Of a stretch of 64,000 bases of DNA, positions 9,324 to 18,536 are shown in pieces. Within the stretch, counting starts at the first letter, position 1; every line of letters starts with the position of its first letter. This stretch comes from Chryseobacterium echinoideorum (GTDB lineage Bacteria; Bacteroidota; Bacteroidia; Flavobacteriales; Weeksellaceae), in assembly GCF_007474535.1 (NCBI RefSeq), contig NZ_VKNW01000011.1, forward strand, positions 1-64,000, given 5' to 3'. The notes beneath the pieces are model-generated. The model was not told where the DNA came from. It worked only from the letters and a program-made list of their open reading frames with translations, and did no database searches. The position numbers and the translations under genes were made by a program.

Positions 9324-10928
9324 TTGGTGCATTTTAAATTGCTTAATAAAAATAATATCAGTTTAATAAATGTATCGAAATACCCACTGCAATATCAGCT
9401 TTTGCTAAAGCTTAATGATGCAAATTATTTATACAATAATGGAAAATATCAGGAAGCAAAAAAAGCTGTTCTGTCTTCCTTAGCCCTAATACAAAATAAT
9501 AAAAAAAACCTTCGCTTATATCAATATGAGTCATTGAAACAAATAGCTATATCAAGACTATTCTATACTGAGAAAAGACTGGGAAATATTGCCGAAGGAT
9601 TAAAGCAAGTGAATGTTTTTTCTAAAGATATGAGTGTAGGATATAAGAAAAAGCAGATGATATTCTTTGCCGTTGCTTATATAGAATTGGGGAACTATAA
9701 GAAAGGAATTGAAATACTGAACACCCGTCTATATGATCTTCAGCATGACCCAATAGTAATTTGTAATAAATTGTCAGAAGAACTAGAAACAGCAGCAACA
9801 TATAATACCAAAGGAGATACATTTATTAAATGGTACAAAAATATAGGCAAGCAAAGTTTTTTAGACTCTGCCTATTATAACTACAAGAATGCCTATCATG
9901 TCATAAAAGATGTACCTGATTTTGCTGAATATTCTAAATCTCTCTATCATGTAAGGAATGCCAATATAGCTCTTCTTAAAAAACAATACAGCTATGCTTT
10001 GTCTTTATTTAACAAGTGCGAAAAAGATTCGGTTCTAATGAGTAAAGTTCTTTCCCGAGAAACAGTCTGGATGGGAAAGTCGGAAATTTATACAACTTTA
10101 AAAAAGACAGATTCTGCATTTTATTACATCGGTAAAATGTACAAAGGCAATGAAAAAATACAATGCACCTATGAAAATTTATTGAAGATATACCATTTAT
10201 TAAGTATTAATTATGAAAATACGGGTAATGATAAAAAAGCATATTACTTTGCTAAGCTTAGTTTGTCAGAAATAGATAAGGTAAAGTCAGAGAATGTATC
10301 CGGTAACTTTTTATTAGGATTATATGAAAAAAAAGAAATAAAATCATATTCAGAAGAAATGATCAAAAAGCATACACGAAAAGCATTTTTCAAAGTATTC
10401 TTAATCGTGTTTTTTCTTATAATAATTGCCTGTTTTTTCTTTTTGATAATAAATAAGCGTAAAAAGAATACCTACCTCGGGTTGCGAATAGAAGAGATAC
10501 CACAAGCAAAAGACAGTCACCCTGTAATAGAAACAAATCTCAGCGCTTCAGTTATTATAGAAGAGAAACTGGTCACCCAAATTCTTTCAGAATTACAACA
10601 ATTGGAAAATGGAAAAAGATTTCTACATCATGATTTCAAGCTTATTCATATAGCTAAAGAGCTTAATACCAATACGACTTATTTATCTCAAATAATCAAT
10701 GAGTATAAAGGAAAGTCATTTTCGGAATATGTTCATGATTTAAGAATCAATTATGTATTAAAAGAGTTACAGGAAAATTCTATATTTAGAAAATATACCA
10801 TTCAGACAATTTCCGAAGAAATCGGATATAAAAGTGCGACCACTTTTGTTAAAGCGTTTAAAGAAAGAGTACAGATAACCCCATCTGATTACATCAAACA
10901 GCTGACAGATCAAAACAGGTCATCGTAA
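9324..10928 (+). CDS. TPR-containing transmembrane AraC-family regulator (5' end frameshifted)
   Basis: The open frame codes 534 residues. The N-terminal two thirds are helical repeats of TPR type (for example YQEAKKAVLSSLALIQ). One membrane helix lies at about residues 352-376 (FFKVFLIVFFLIIIACFFF), followed by a basic stop-transfer KRKK. The C-terminus is an AraC DNA-binding domain with two helix-turn-helix units (NTTYLSQIINEYKGKSF; YTIQTISEEIGYKSATTFVKAFK). The layout suggests a periplasmic sensor fused through the membrane to a DNA-binding domain, as in many Flavobacteriia regulators. TTG at 9324 is only the first start in this frame; the natural start is probably the ATG at 9221, in another frame. 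Its likely target is the neighbouring T9SS gene, by proximity only. Confidence 0.75.
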   Translation: MVHFKLLNKNNISLINVSKYPLQYQLLLKLNDANYLYNNGKYQEAKKAVLSSLALIQNNKKNLRLYQYESLKQIAISRLFYTEKRLGNIAEGLKQVNVFSKDMSVGYKKKQMIFFAVAYIELGNYKKGIEILNTRLYDLQHDPIVICNKLSEELETAATYNTKGDTFIKWYKNIGKQSFLDSAYYNYKNAYHVIKDVPDFAEYSKSLYHVRNANIALLKKQYSYALSLFNKCEKDSVLMSKVLSRETVWMGKSEIYTTLKKTDSAFYYIGKMYKGNEKIQCTYENLLKIYHLLSINYENTGNDKKAYYFAKLSLSEIDKVKSENVSGNFLLGLYEKKEIKSYSEEMIKKHTRKAFFKVFLIVFFLIIIACFFFLIINKRKKNTYLGLRIEEIPQAKDSHPVIETNLSASVIIEEKLVTQILSELQQLENGKRFLHHDFKLIHIAKELNTNTTYLSQIINEYKGKSFSEYVHDLRINYVLKELQENSIFRKYTIQTISEEIGYKSATTFVKAFKERVQITPSDYIKQLTDQNRSS

Positions 10929-11154
10929 AAGTAGCGTTTGACCAGTCTTATTCTCCTTCATTTTATAAAATTGCGAAACTTCTTCTTTCTTTAATAATTG
11001 ACAGAAAGATAACGTGTACCCAAATGTTTGATTGTCTATGTATGGCATCTTAGCACCTTATTTACGAATAACATAATACCATAAATTATAAATTTTAGGG
11101 CATTAAATTTATAAAATTGGGGAATATTATATTTTTATCTACGTAAGGATTAAA

Positions 11155-11162
11155 TAAGTTTG
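11155..11162 (+). promoter_or_regulatory. -7 promoter box for the T9SS gene
   Basis: TAAGTTTG matches TAnnTTTG and lies 29 bases before the ATG at 11192. A -33 TTG at ideal spacing is not evident. Confidence 0.4.
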
Positions 11163-11191
11163 AAGAGTGAAAAACCTTAAAAATTCAACTT

Positions 11192-11965
11192 ATGAAAAAA
11201 AGAATCTTTCTTTTTCTGCTCTTTTGCACATTAATTGTTAATGCGCAAACTCCCGTAGTAATAGATCTAAGTACGGGAAGAAATGATAATGACTCTTTAA
11301 TGAATGCTCCCCCTCCTGATGTAACAGGCGGATTTTCTGTACCAGATCCGGATTGGTCTGTATTGCGTCCGGGAGAAACTACCCCGGTGAGCACGAAGAC
11401 GAGACATACCTATCCTGGTTGGTCTTACCCTCAATTATCCATAACAGGAAGCTCTTTAAGGAGCCGATGGATCACTGACAAAGATGGGTGGTTCTACGTG
11501 GGAGATGGCTATTACTATTATTATAGCAAAAGTTTTACAATACCCAATGGGGTAACCGATGCGGTTCTTAATCTAAGGGCGTTAAGCTTTGTAAGAAACT
11601 GGACCTATCTGGTAAGAACTGATGTATCTCCCAACACGGAAGAACAAATCACCCGAACCTTATGGCTAAGTGATGGGGCTATAGGATGGTTAAACTCCAG
11701 AAACACGGAGGTGATTAATAGACCACTTGCTCCGGGAACATACACGATAAAAGTAAAAATATATACTAATAATGGTAATGTGACTAATGCCATAAATGTC
11801 AATAGTCAAGTTCGTTATACACCTGCTGGATGTGTGCCTCCAACAACTCCAACAATAGGTACCATTACCCAGCCTAGCTGTACCACTCTAACAGGAAGTT
11901 TTATCATTACAAATTATGATGTTAATAATACCTATACAATAACACCCAGTATTGGTGTAACGTAG
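11192..11965 (+). CDS. N-terminal fragment of a T9SS-exported protein
   Basis: 257 residues, beginning with a clear signal peptide (MKKRIFLFLLFCTLIVNAQ, cleavage after NA). A beta-rich region of unknown family follows (about residues 20-210, aromatic segment GDGYYYYYSKSF). After that comes a Pro/Thr-rich linker (CVPPTTPTIGTITQPSC) into a SprB-like or adhesin-like repeat that is cut by the TAG. Alone it would be secreted to the periplasm but would lack the sorting domain needed to cross the outer membrane. Confidence 0.75.
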   Translation: MKKRIFLFLLFCTLIVNAQTPVVIDLSTGRNDNDSLMNAPPPDVTGGFSVPDPDWSVLRPGETTPVSTKTRHTYPGWSYPQLSITGSSLRSRWITDKDGWFYVGDGYYYYYSKSFTIPNGVTDAVLNLRALSFVRNWTYLVRTDVSPNTEEQITRTLWLSDGAIGWLNSRNTEVINRPLAPGTYTIKVKIYTNNGNVTNAINVNSQVRYTPAGCVPPTTPTIGTITQPSCTTLTGSFIITNYDVNNTYTITPSIGVT

Positions 11966-12046
11966 TCTGGCAATACAATTACAGCGCCTGCAGGAACTTA
12001 TATTGTAACAGCTGCTTCAAACGGATGCACATCATCTGAAACCTCT

Positions 12047-15000
12047 GTGATGATAAATTCCGCCCCAAACTGTAACTGGGAAAAAGCTCCTAACAGTTAT
12101 ATTTTTGACCCTTCAGATAACACCAAAGACGGATTGTATATTCCTGTGAAAAAAGCATTTTCCGTTTGGGGATCTAATGAATATCTTAAAGACGGAGGCG
12201 TTAGTACTCCCATCCCTTCAGGGACAGATACTGCGGGATTGGTTTGGGAAGATGTTCCGGGGCTGATAAAATCAGTAACGCTTGAAGGCAACGGAGAAAA
12301 TGCCAAATTGAAAGTTTTAGTTGATAAAGCCAAAGGCAAAGGAAATGCTTCTGTTGCCTATAAAGTTAACGGTCAAATCTACTGGAGCTGGCACATTTGG
12401 GTAACTGATGACCCTACTCAGAATGGTTCCACATATTCACAAGGTTTTGAAACCAATATCAATAATGAACCTACTCAAATAAAATATCTGGATAGAAATT
12501 TGGGAGCTACTTCCAAAGAATTCTTAGGGAATGAATGGAATAAGTCCGGCGGTCTTATGTACCAATGGGGGAGAAAAGACCCAATCCCTACATTTGTTTA
12601 CAAAGATTTTTCTTTTTATGAAATCTATACAGAAAATGGAACGATAAGACATAAGGATACACCTACCGTTCCCAATTCTACAAAATTTATAGATAATACA
12701 GCCAGACCTTATGATGAAATTGGTAAAAACATAAGATACTCTGTACAAAATCCTTTAACAATTCTTCACAATACTGACGCTGGAACTTGGTTTTCAAAAA
12801 ACGAATACCGAAATAGTACTACAGCATGGGATTTGTGGTCAGATAACTATAGAGGAGGAAATGGTAATGCAAGTGCATCTGATCCAGCTGTTAACGCAGA
12901 TAGTAAATCCTATGAATTAAAATCCTCTTTCGATCCATGTCCAAATGGATGGAGAGTTCCTTCTCACTATGGAAGTAAGACGATCAATAATATGCACAAT
13001 CCTTTTGGAAGATCTGATAGTGGAAACAGTGATGATCGTTCTGCTTGGGGTACATTTGTCCCGGATACATTAAATAATGTACTCTCTGGTGTTAAAGTAT
13101 ATCCGGGATTAGGCTATGACTTTAGGGGGAACTCAAATAGAGATCTTGGAATTATATCTGTTTCCGGTAATTATGAATATTACTCTGGTAATCCTCATTT
13201 AGAATTCCAGGACGAAGCGTCGGATGGTGTGCTTTGGGAAGCAACGTATGGAGAAGGCGGAGTCAAAAGCTTTAAATATATATCTGACCCCTCAAGAAGT
13301 ACCTATGGTTTACATGAAATCTTTGTTAATGAGCTTCCAGGTTCACAAGAAGGAAACGCTGTAAGGTGTATGAAAGACCCCAATCTTTTCAGCATAGGAT
13401 CAACTCTGTCAGGCACGTATGGAGTTACTGATTTTCCTACAGAATTTGTCTCCGCTACCGAAGTTCCAAACTATTCTGAAGACGAATTAGAACTACCCAA
13501 TAGTTACATGATCGCCAATAATACAGCAGATCCAAAAACAGTTAATATACCTGTTAAAAAAGCCTTTGTTGTTAATGCCAAGCATTTTCCGGAGAATTAT
13601 GCTGCAAATTTCAATTCAAATGTTTTATCTGACTTAAAAACGGCTGTACTATGGACAGATAATCAGCAGCTTATCAGCCAGCTGAGTTTTGATAACTCTA
13701 CCGTAAGCAGAAATTCTGAACTGGTTGTAGATATTACCCCTCAGCAATATGGAAATGCAGTTGTGGTTTTATATAATGGAAATTTAAGCGATCCTAATGT
13801 ATTATGGTCTTGGCATATATGGGCTACAGACGAAGAAGTAAGCACGTATACCTATACTAATGATGCTGTTTTGCCGTCCACTTATCATATAATTAATGCA
13901 ACACCTAGTAAGAAGCCACCTCTTACCACTACATTTATGGACAGAAATTTAGGAGCTGTATCGGCAATGCCAACGGCTCTGAAAGATAATCCTAATGATC
14001 CTGCTTTGTTGAATATAGCTAAAGAATCCGGAGGATTACAGTTCCAATGGGGAAGAAAAGATCCTATTCCAAGTTTTGCTAAACCAGGCGGTGAGGCATA
14101 CTCTATTTATAAAGGAACCACAGAAATCACCCCTTCAAGTACTTCTTCATTAGCTTATACAACAATTAATGGAAGCGGCTATCTTTCAAATTATACAGAA
14201 AGTTATAATAATTACAGTACTTCCGCAGGAGTGCTGGCTACGGACAAGAAATATGTAAAAACAAATAAAGTAATGCAGTATTCTGTAAAGAGACCTCTTT
14301 CGTTTTTATATCACAGTAATGCAAATGCGACCGGTATTTATGACTGGATATCGGATGAAAACGGCTTGGAGCCTGACAGATGGGGACATGCAGATAAAAA
14401 ATCAGTATTTGATCCATGTCCGAGCGGGTGGAGAGTTCCGGATGCCTTGGCTGTTTTACAGGAAAAGGGTACTTCTCCGTGGTTTAACGGTAAGATATTA
14501 GTAGAATCCCAACAAGGGGTCGAACAACACAACTTCCAATTAATGAGTACGTATTATGGAGGTCTCCCTATCATTAATTCCGGAATAACCTATGGATGGG
14601 TGCTTAATGATCCAAGATATAATATAGGAAACTTCCCTAACACAAGTTACCGTGGAGATAATGCTACTAATATCATGTACGCAGGAAAGCCATATACTGG
14701 GGTGTGGAGTGCAGGAGCAGCCCAAAGATTGTCTGGTAAATCTATTGCTATGATGATTAAAAATGAAACTAATAATACTGGTATGCTTGCCTCAGGAAAT
14801 GTAGTATCTCCTCAGATAGCCATGAATGTAAGATGTGTAAAAGATGAACCAAGGTATTTGGGCGTAACTCCGCCTGCAGATTCATATAATGCTTCCGGGT
14901 CATCATCGAACAGAATGTCACAAGAAAGCTCTATGATTACATCCAAAAAATCGGGTGAAGATCTTTTCATATACCCTAATCCTGTGATGGATGTTCTCAA

Positions 15001-15178
15001 GGTAACGACTAGTGAACCATTTGATTATGTGATATACAGTATAGAAGGCAGAAAAGTATCTTCAGGGTACACTACAAAGGCCTCTATAGATGTTAGTAAT
15101 TTGGTTCAAGGTAACTATATCATTAATATCAACAATAAAAAAGACTCTGTAAAAAGTTTCAAATTCATCAAAAAATAG
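12047..15178 (+). CDS. C-terminal fragment with duplicated domain and type A T9SS sorting signal
   Basis: 1043 residues from the first ATG after the nonsense codon. Two homologous modules lie at about 12062-13380 and 13488-14850. Each carries PNSY, IPVKKAF, WSWHIW.TD, DRNLGA, GG..QWGRKDPIP, FDPCP.GWRVP and a closing VRC.KD. The last 70 residues (FIYPNPVMDVLKV to SFKFIKK) form a T9SS type A sorting domain, which directs secretion through the type IX system and usually cell-surface attachment. Without a signal peptide of its own, this piece could not be exported. A strong terminator follows. The module family (FISUMP-like) and any ligand are unknown. Confidence 0.8.
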   Translation: MMINSAPNCNWEKAPNSYIFDPSDNTKDGLYIPVKKAFSVWGSNEYLKDGGVSTPIPSGTDTAGLVWEDVPGLIKSVTLEGNGENAKLKVLVDKAKGKGNASVAYKVNGQIYWSWHIWVTDDPTQNGSTYSQGFETNINNEPTQIKYLDRNLGATSKEFLGNEWNKSGGLMYQWGRKDPIPTFVYKDFSFYEIYTENGTIRHKDTPTVPNSTKFIDNTARPYDEIGKNIRYSVQNPLTILHNTDAGTWFSKNEYRNSTTAWDLWSDNYRGGNGNASASDPAVNADSKSYELKSSFDPCPNGWRVPSHYGSKTINNMHNPFGRSDSGNSDDRSAWGTFVPDTLNNVLSGVKVYPGLGYDFRGNSNRDLGIISVSGNYEYYSGNPHLEFQDEASDGVLWEATYGEGGVKSFKYISDPSRSTYGLHEIFVNELPGSQEGNAVRCMKDPNLFSIGSTLSGTYGVTDFPTEFVSATEVPNYSEDELELPNSYMIANNTADPKTVNIPVKKAFVVNAKHFPENYAANFNSNVLSDLKTAVLWTDNQQLISQLSFDNSTVSRNSELVVDITPQQYGNAVVVLYNGNLSDPNVLWSWHIWATDEEVSTYTYTNDAVLPSTYHIINATPSKKPPLTTTFMDRNLGAVSAMPTALKDNPNDPALLNIAKESGGLQFQWGRKDPIPSFAKPGGEAYSIYKGTTEITPSSTSSLAYTTINGSGYLSNYTESYNNYSTSAGVLATDKKYVKTNKVMQYSVKRPLSFLYHSNANATGIYDWISDENGLEPDRWGHADKKSVFDPCPSGWRVPDALAVLQEKGTSPWFNGKILVESQQGVEQHNFQLMSTYYGGLPIINSGITYGWVLNDPRYNIGNFPNTSYRGDNATNIMYAGKPYTGVWSAGAAQRLSGKSIAMMIKNETNNTGMLASGNVVSPQIAMNVRCVKDEPRYLGVTPPADSYNASGSSSNRMSQESSMITSKKSGEDLFIYPNPVMDVLKVTTSEPFDYVIYSIEGRKVSSGYTTKASIDVSNLVQGNYIININNKKDSVKSFKFIKK
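12062..14850 (+). repeat. Tandem duplication of a about 440-residue module inside the T9SS gene
   Basis: Unit 1 spans about 12062-13380 and unit 2 about 13488-14850. They share ordered motifs (WSWHIW, DRNLGA, QWGRKDPIP, DPCP.GWRVP). Identity is at protein level only, so the duplication is old. Confidence 0.7.
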
Positions 15179-15631
15179 GAAATTAAATTTTTTATAGATC
15201 ATAATAGGGCAGTCTTAAGAATTTCTTAAGGCTGTCTTATTATTAATGTTTACTGAAGATGTTCTGCAATTTAACTGTATTCTTCATTGACAATCTTATT
15301 AAAGAATAAAGAATGTTTTTTGATTAAATAAAATTCAGACCCCAAAATGCTGATGAATAAAGGATTGGTGTATTGAGAATTTTTGGTTAGATTTGCACTA
15401 AGTGTGAGTTACGAAAAAGGTCAATATCCTTTAATTAACATTAGTGCAGGAAATACTTTAAATCGCACAGTCTTAATTAAAAGCACGTTAAATATTAGTT
15501 AGCAATGTATCATTTCGTGATTTTTGAGCCAAATTAAAAAGGAAAGAAATTGAACGATATATACATATTATCATATTCCAACTTTTTATCAGAAAGAAGA
15601 TTTTATACATTTAAGGATTAAAACTATCAAA
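15179..15631. other. 453-base intergenic region before smpB
   Basis: The first 65 bases hold the terminator of the upstream gene. The remaining AT-rich stretch has no open frame of note. A near-match -7 box (TACATTTA, 15605-15612) lies 19 bases before the smpB ATG. I see nothing else to interpret. Confidence 0.4.
15201..15243 (+). terminator. Terminator of the T9SS gene
   Basis: A long stem pairs 15201-15219 with 15225-15243 through a core of CAGTCTTAAG and CTTAAGGCTG, using a few G-U pairs, with a five-base loop. It starts 22 bases after the stop codon. Confidence 0.75.
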
Positions 15632-16090
15632 ATGAAGATTGAAAAAACAGTCAGAATTCTAAATAAAAAAGCCCGTTTTGAATATGAAATTCTCGAAGAA
15701 TTAGAAGCCGGAATGGTTTTAACGGGAACAGAAATTAAATCCTTGCGTTCTTCGAAAGCATCCATCACAGAAGCATTTTGCCAATTTATTAACGGAGAAT
15801 TGTATATCATTAATATGATGATAGACGAATATAAGCTGGGTACATTTTATAATCATAAAACAAAAAGGGAACGAAAGTTGCTCTTGCACAAAAGAGAATT
15901 GGCAAAATTCGAAAAGAAATTAAAGGATGCAGGGAATACTATCGTTCCTTTGAAGCTTTATATTAATGATAATGGTAAAGCCAAGATATTAATAGCATTG
16001 GCAAGAGGTAAAAAACTCTTTGATAAGAGGGAAGCCATTAAAGATAGAGAAAATAAAAGAAACCTCAATAGAATATTAAAGAAAAGTTAA
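15632..16090 (+). CDS. smpB: SsrA-binding protein SmpB
   Basis: SmpB binds tmRNA and brings it to stalled ribosomes for trans-translation. The 152-residue protein shows the family core: GMVLTGTEIKSLR near residue 28, ITEAFCQFINGELYI, HKTKRERKLLLHKRE and the RNA-binding GKAKILIALARGKKLFDKRE, then a basic C-terminal tail ending NRILKKS. Length and order match the family. No tmRNA gene is seen next to it. It appears to be a single-gene unit upstream of the OmpA-like gene. Confidence 0.95.
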   Translation: MKIEKTVRILNKKARFEYEILEELEAGMVLTGTEIKSLRSSKASITEAFCQFINGELYIINMMIDEYKLGTFYNHKTKRERKLLLHKRELAKFEKKLKDAGNTIVPLKLYINDNGKAKILIALARGKKLFDKREAIKDRENKRNLNRILKKS

Positions 16091-16167
16091 AAATCATCCT
16101 GAAAACTTTGTTTATAAAGAAAAATTATATTTATTTTGCAATATCAATTATTTAATCATTTAATTCT

Positions 16168-17643
16168 ATGAAAAATCTAAAATTAGGAATTTCAGCATTG
16201 GCGCTTACAGTTGCCTCTACTGTTTTCGCTCAGACGACCAACAACCCGTGGTTAATCGGGGTTGGTGCGCATGCGGAAAACCATACAGCACAACGTAGCA
16301 ATTTCAGCAATACGTTCTCTGCTACTAATTTGACGAAGAACATGTTCAATGTGAACAACTTCTCAATTACACCTCCATTATCAAAATTAACTGTTGCAAG
16401 AAATGTTGGTAAAGGTTTGGTAATCGACTGGCAGACTACTGTAGGTAATGTTGAAAACAAAAGATTCAACATGGGTAAGGAGTTTTTCCTTCAAACAGGT
16501 CTTGGTTTCCAATTTAAGGCAGCTGGTCTTATTTGGGATGAAGAGTCTTGGTTTGACCCATACTTAAGAGTTGGTGCTAACTATTTAAGACACGACTATA
16601 CAGGTCTTTCTTTCCCTAGACAGGCTTTAATCAACGGTAACCCTGCTGAGATGATCAGTAATGGGGATAACGGTAACGAAATGGGGAAAGCTAATTTCTT
16701 AACTGTTTCTACTGGTGCAGGTCTTAATCTTTGGTTGACTAAAAATTTCGGTCTTGGTGTACAAGGAGATTATGTGTCAACTCCAGGTGATAAATCTACA
16801 GTTGCTAACTTCTGGCAAGCTTCAGCGACATTGAACTTCAGATTCGGAAACAGAGACAGAGATAAGGATGGTATCTTAGATAAAGACGATTTATGTCCTG
16901 ATACTCCAGGTTTACCAGAATTCCAGGGATGTCCTGATACAGACGGTGACGGAGTTCCAGATAAAGACGATCAGTGTCCAGATGTTCCTGGTCCGGTTGA
17001 AAACAATGGTTGTCCTTGGCCAGATACAGACGGTGATGGTGTGATCGACAAAGATGACGCTTGTCCTACAGTTGCAGGTCCTGCTGAAAACAACGGTTGT
17101 CCTTGGCCAGATACAGATGGTGACGGTATCTTAGATAAAGATGATGCTTGTCCTACTGTTCCAGGTGTTGCTGAATACAACGGATGTCCACCTCCACCAC
17201 CAGCTAAGCCAATTGATGTAATTGTTACTGAAAATCTGAAAGACATTTTATTTGATTTCAACAAAGCTACAATCAGAAAAGAGTCTAGTGAAAAATTAGA
17301 TACAGCTGCTAAAATCATTAAAGAAGCTCCGGCTGAAAACTTCTTGGTTGTTGGTATGACTGATAAAAAAGGAAGCGATACTTATAACTTGAATTTATCA
17401 AGACAAAGAGCTGCTGCTGTAGTTTCTGCTTTAGAAGCTAGAGGTGTAAATCCAAATACTTTGAAATCAATCGGTATCGGTGAGCAAGAAGCTACAGTTC
17501 CTGAAAGTGCTTCTGACGCTGAAAGAATGGCTGATAGAAAAGTAATCGTAAGAGCTATCTCAGGATCTGAATGGGAAACTATGAAGAAAAATGATATGAC
17601 TGTTACTTCTCCTAAAAAGAAGAGTACTAAAAAAAGAAGATAA
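16168..17643 (+). CDS. OmpA-family outer membrane protein with thrombospondin type 3 repeats
   Basis: A 491-residue outer membrane protein. Residues 1-21 are a signal peptide ending in FAQ. An eight-stranded OmpA-type barrel probably covers about 25-225. Four calcium-binding TSP3-like repeats follow at about 228-345 (pattern D.DGDG..DKDD.CP, each closing with GCP), then a proline hinge (PPPPPAKP). A peptidoglycan-binding OmpA domain lies at about 352-465 (LFDFNKATIRKESSEKL, NLSRQRAAAV). It tethers the outer membrane to the cell wall. The K/R-rich tail (PKKKSTKKRR) is unusual. Codon use is consistent with high expression, and a strong terminator follows. Confidence 0.9.
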   Translation: MKNLKLGISALALTVASTVFAQTTNNPWLIGVGAHAENHTAQRSNFSNTFSATNLTKNMFNVNNFSITPPLSKLTVARNVGKGLVIDWQTTVGNVENKRFNMGKEFFLQTGLGFQFKAAGLIWDEESWFDPYLRVGANYLRHDYTGLSFPRQALINGNPAEMISNGDNGNEMGKANFLTVSTGAGLNLWLTKNFGLGVQGDYVSTPGDKSTVANFWQASATLNFRFGNRDRDKDGILDKDDLCPDTPGLPEFQGCPDTDGDGVPDKDDQCPDVPGPVENNGCPWPDTDGDGVIDKDDACPTVAGPAENNGCPWPDTDGDGILDKDDACPTVPGVAEYNGCPPPPPAKPIDVIVTENLKDILFDFNKATIRKESSEKLDTAAKIIKEAPAENFLVVGMTDKKGSDTYNLNLSRQRAAAVVSALEARGVNPNTLKSIGIGEQEATVPESASDAERMADRKVIVRAISGSEWETMKKNDMTVTSPKKKSTKKRR

Positions 17644-17664
17644 TTAGTTTCTTTTAAATAATAA

Positions 17665-17697
17665 ATGCCTCCGGTTTTTCCGGAGGTATTTTTTTTA
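17665..17697 (+). terminator. Terminator of the OmpA-family gene
   Basis: Stem CCTCCGG/CCGGAGG with flanking wobble pairs (17665-17674 with 17680-17689), a T5 loop and a run of eight Ts after the stem. Confidence 0.9.
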
Positions 17698-17711
17698 TTG
17701 CTGATTTTAAG

Positions 17712-17719
17712 TAATTTTG
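17712..17719 (+). promoter_or_regulatory. -7 promoter box for the YebC-family gene
   Basis: TAATTTTG matches TAnnTTTG, 20 bases before the ATG at 17740 and just after the upstream terminator. Confidence 0.5.
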
Positions 17720-17739
17720 CTAAAATTTAAAAAAATAAA

Positions 17740-18480
17740 ATGGGAAGAGCGTTTGAATATAGAAAAGCATCTAAAATGGCGCGTTGGGATAAAATGGCCA
17801 AAACTTTTTCTAAAATCGGAAAAGATATTGCATTAGCTGTAAAAGCAGGTGGCCCTGATCCCGAATCTAATCCTGCGTTGAGAAGATGCATTCAGAATGC
17901 AAAAGGCGCAAATATGCCAAAGGATAATGTAGAAAGGGCAATTAAAAAAGCTAGTGGTGCAGATGCCGAAAACTACGAAGAAGTAACTTATGAAGGTTAC
18001 GGGCAAGGTGGTGTTGCATTTTTTGTAGAATGTACTACAAACAATACAACAAGAACTGTAGCTAATGTGAGAGCTGTTTTCAATAAATTTGACGGTAATC
18101 TGGGCAAAAACGGAGAGCTTGCTTTCATCTTTGACAGAAAAGGTATTTTTACCATTGAGTTATCTAAAATTACAATGGATTGGGATGACTTCGAAATGGA
18201 AATGATTGATGGTGGAGCTGAAGATGTTGAAAAAGATGAAGAGGAAGTAATGATCACCACCGCTTTTGAAGATTTTGGTTCTTTATCTCATAAATTAGAT
18301 GAGCTGGGAATTGAAGCGAAAAGCGCAGAATTACAAAGGATTCCGAACAATACAAAAGAAGTGAGCGAAGAACAGTTTAAAGCCAATATGAAAATGCTTG
18401 AACGTTTTGAAGATGATGATGATGTACAGAATGTATATCATAATATGGAAATGACAGACGAACTTCTGAATTCTTTATAA
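17740..18480 (+). CDS. YebC/PmpR family protein (TACO1-like)
   Basis: YebC-family proteins have been described as transcription regulators and, in more recent work, as factors that help ribosomes through proline-rich stretches. The 246-residue protein begins with the typical MGRAFEYRKASKMARWDKMAKTF and carries the NPALRRCIQNAKGANMPKDNVERAI core, then VTYEGYGQGGVAFFVE. The acidic C-terminal third is normal for the family. It is flanked by a terminator and its own -7 box, so it is probably monocistronic. Confidence 0.92.
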   Translation: MGRAFEYRKASKMARWDKMAKTFSKIGKDIALAVKAGGPDPESNPALRRCIQNAKGANMPKDNVERAIKKASGADAENYEEVTYEGYGQGGVAFFVECTTNNTTRTVANVRAVFNKFDGNLGKNGELAFIFDRKGIFTIELSKITMDWDDFEMEMIDGGAEDVEKDEEEVMITTAFEDFGSLSHKLDELGIEAKSAELQRIPNNTKEVSEEQFKANMKMLERFEDDDDVQNVYHNMEMTDELLNSL

Positions 18481-18536
18481 AAATAATATTACATTCATAT
18501 ACAATTCATTTTCAATTAGTTTCTTTGTCTAAAATT

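Larger units (their letters stand above)
11192..15178 (+). pseudogene. Full extent of the T9SS cargo gene interrupted by an in-frame TAG
   Basis: The frame starting at 11192 and the frame starting at 12047 are the same frame. They are separated only by a TAG at 11963-11965 (codon 258 of 1328). The 27 codons between the stop and the next ATG are open and read SGNTITAPAGTYIVTAAS, the natural continuation of the preceding repeat-like domain. One base change (CAG to TAG) explains the break. Whether the gene is dead, read through, or a sequencing error cannot be told. Confidence 0.8.

Noticed and set aside
15244..15631. Search for a tmRNA or tRNA gene near smpB
   Set aside because: No cloverleaf, TTCGA arm or CCA end could be made out; the stretch is AT-rich and featureless.
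16860..17190. Direct DNA repeats that might suggest a CRISPR array
   Set aside because: They are in-frame codons for calcium-binding repeats of the OmpA-family protein. No CRISPR-like repeat-spacer pattern occurs anywhere in the window.
16971..17318. 115-codon minus-strand frame with repeated PSPSVSGQGQPLFS
   Set aside because: The repeats are the reverse strand of the TSP3 repeats in the OmpA-family gene, not a separate repeat protein.
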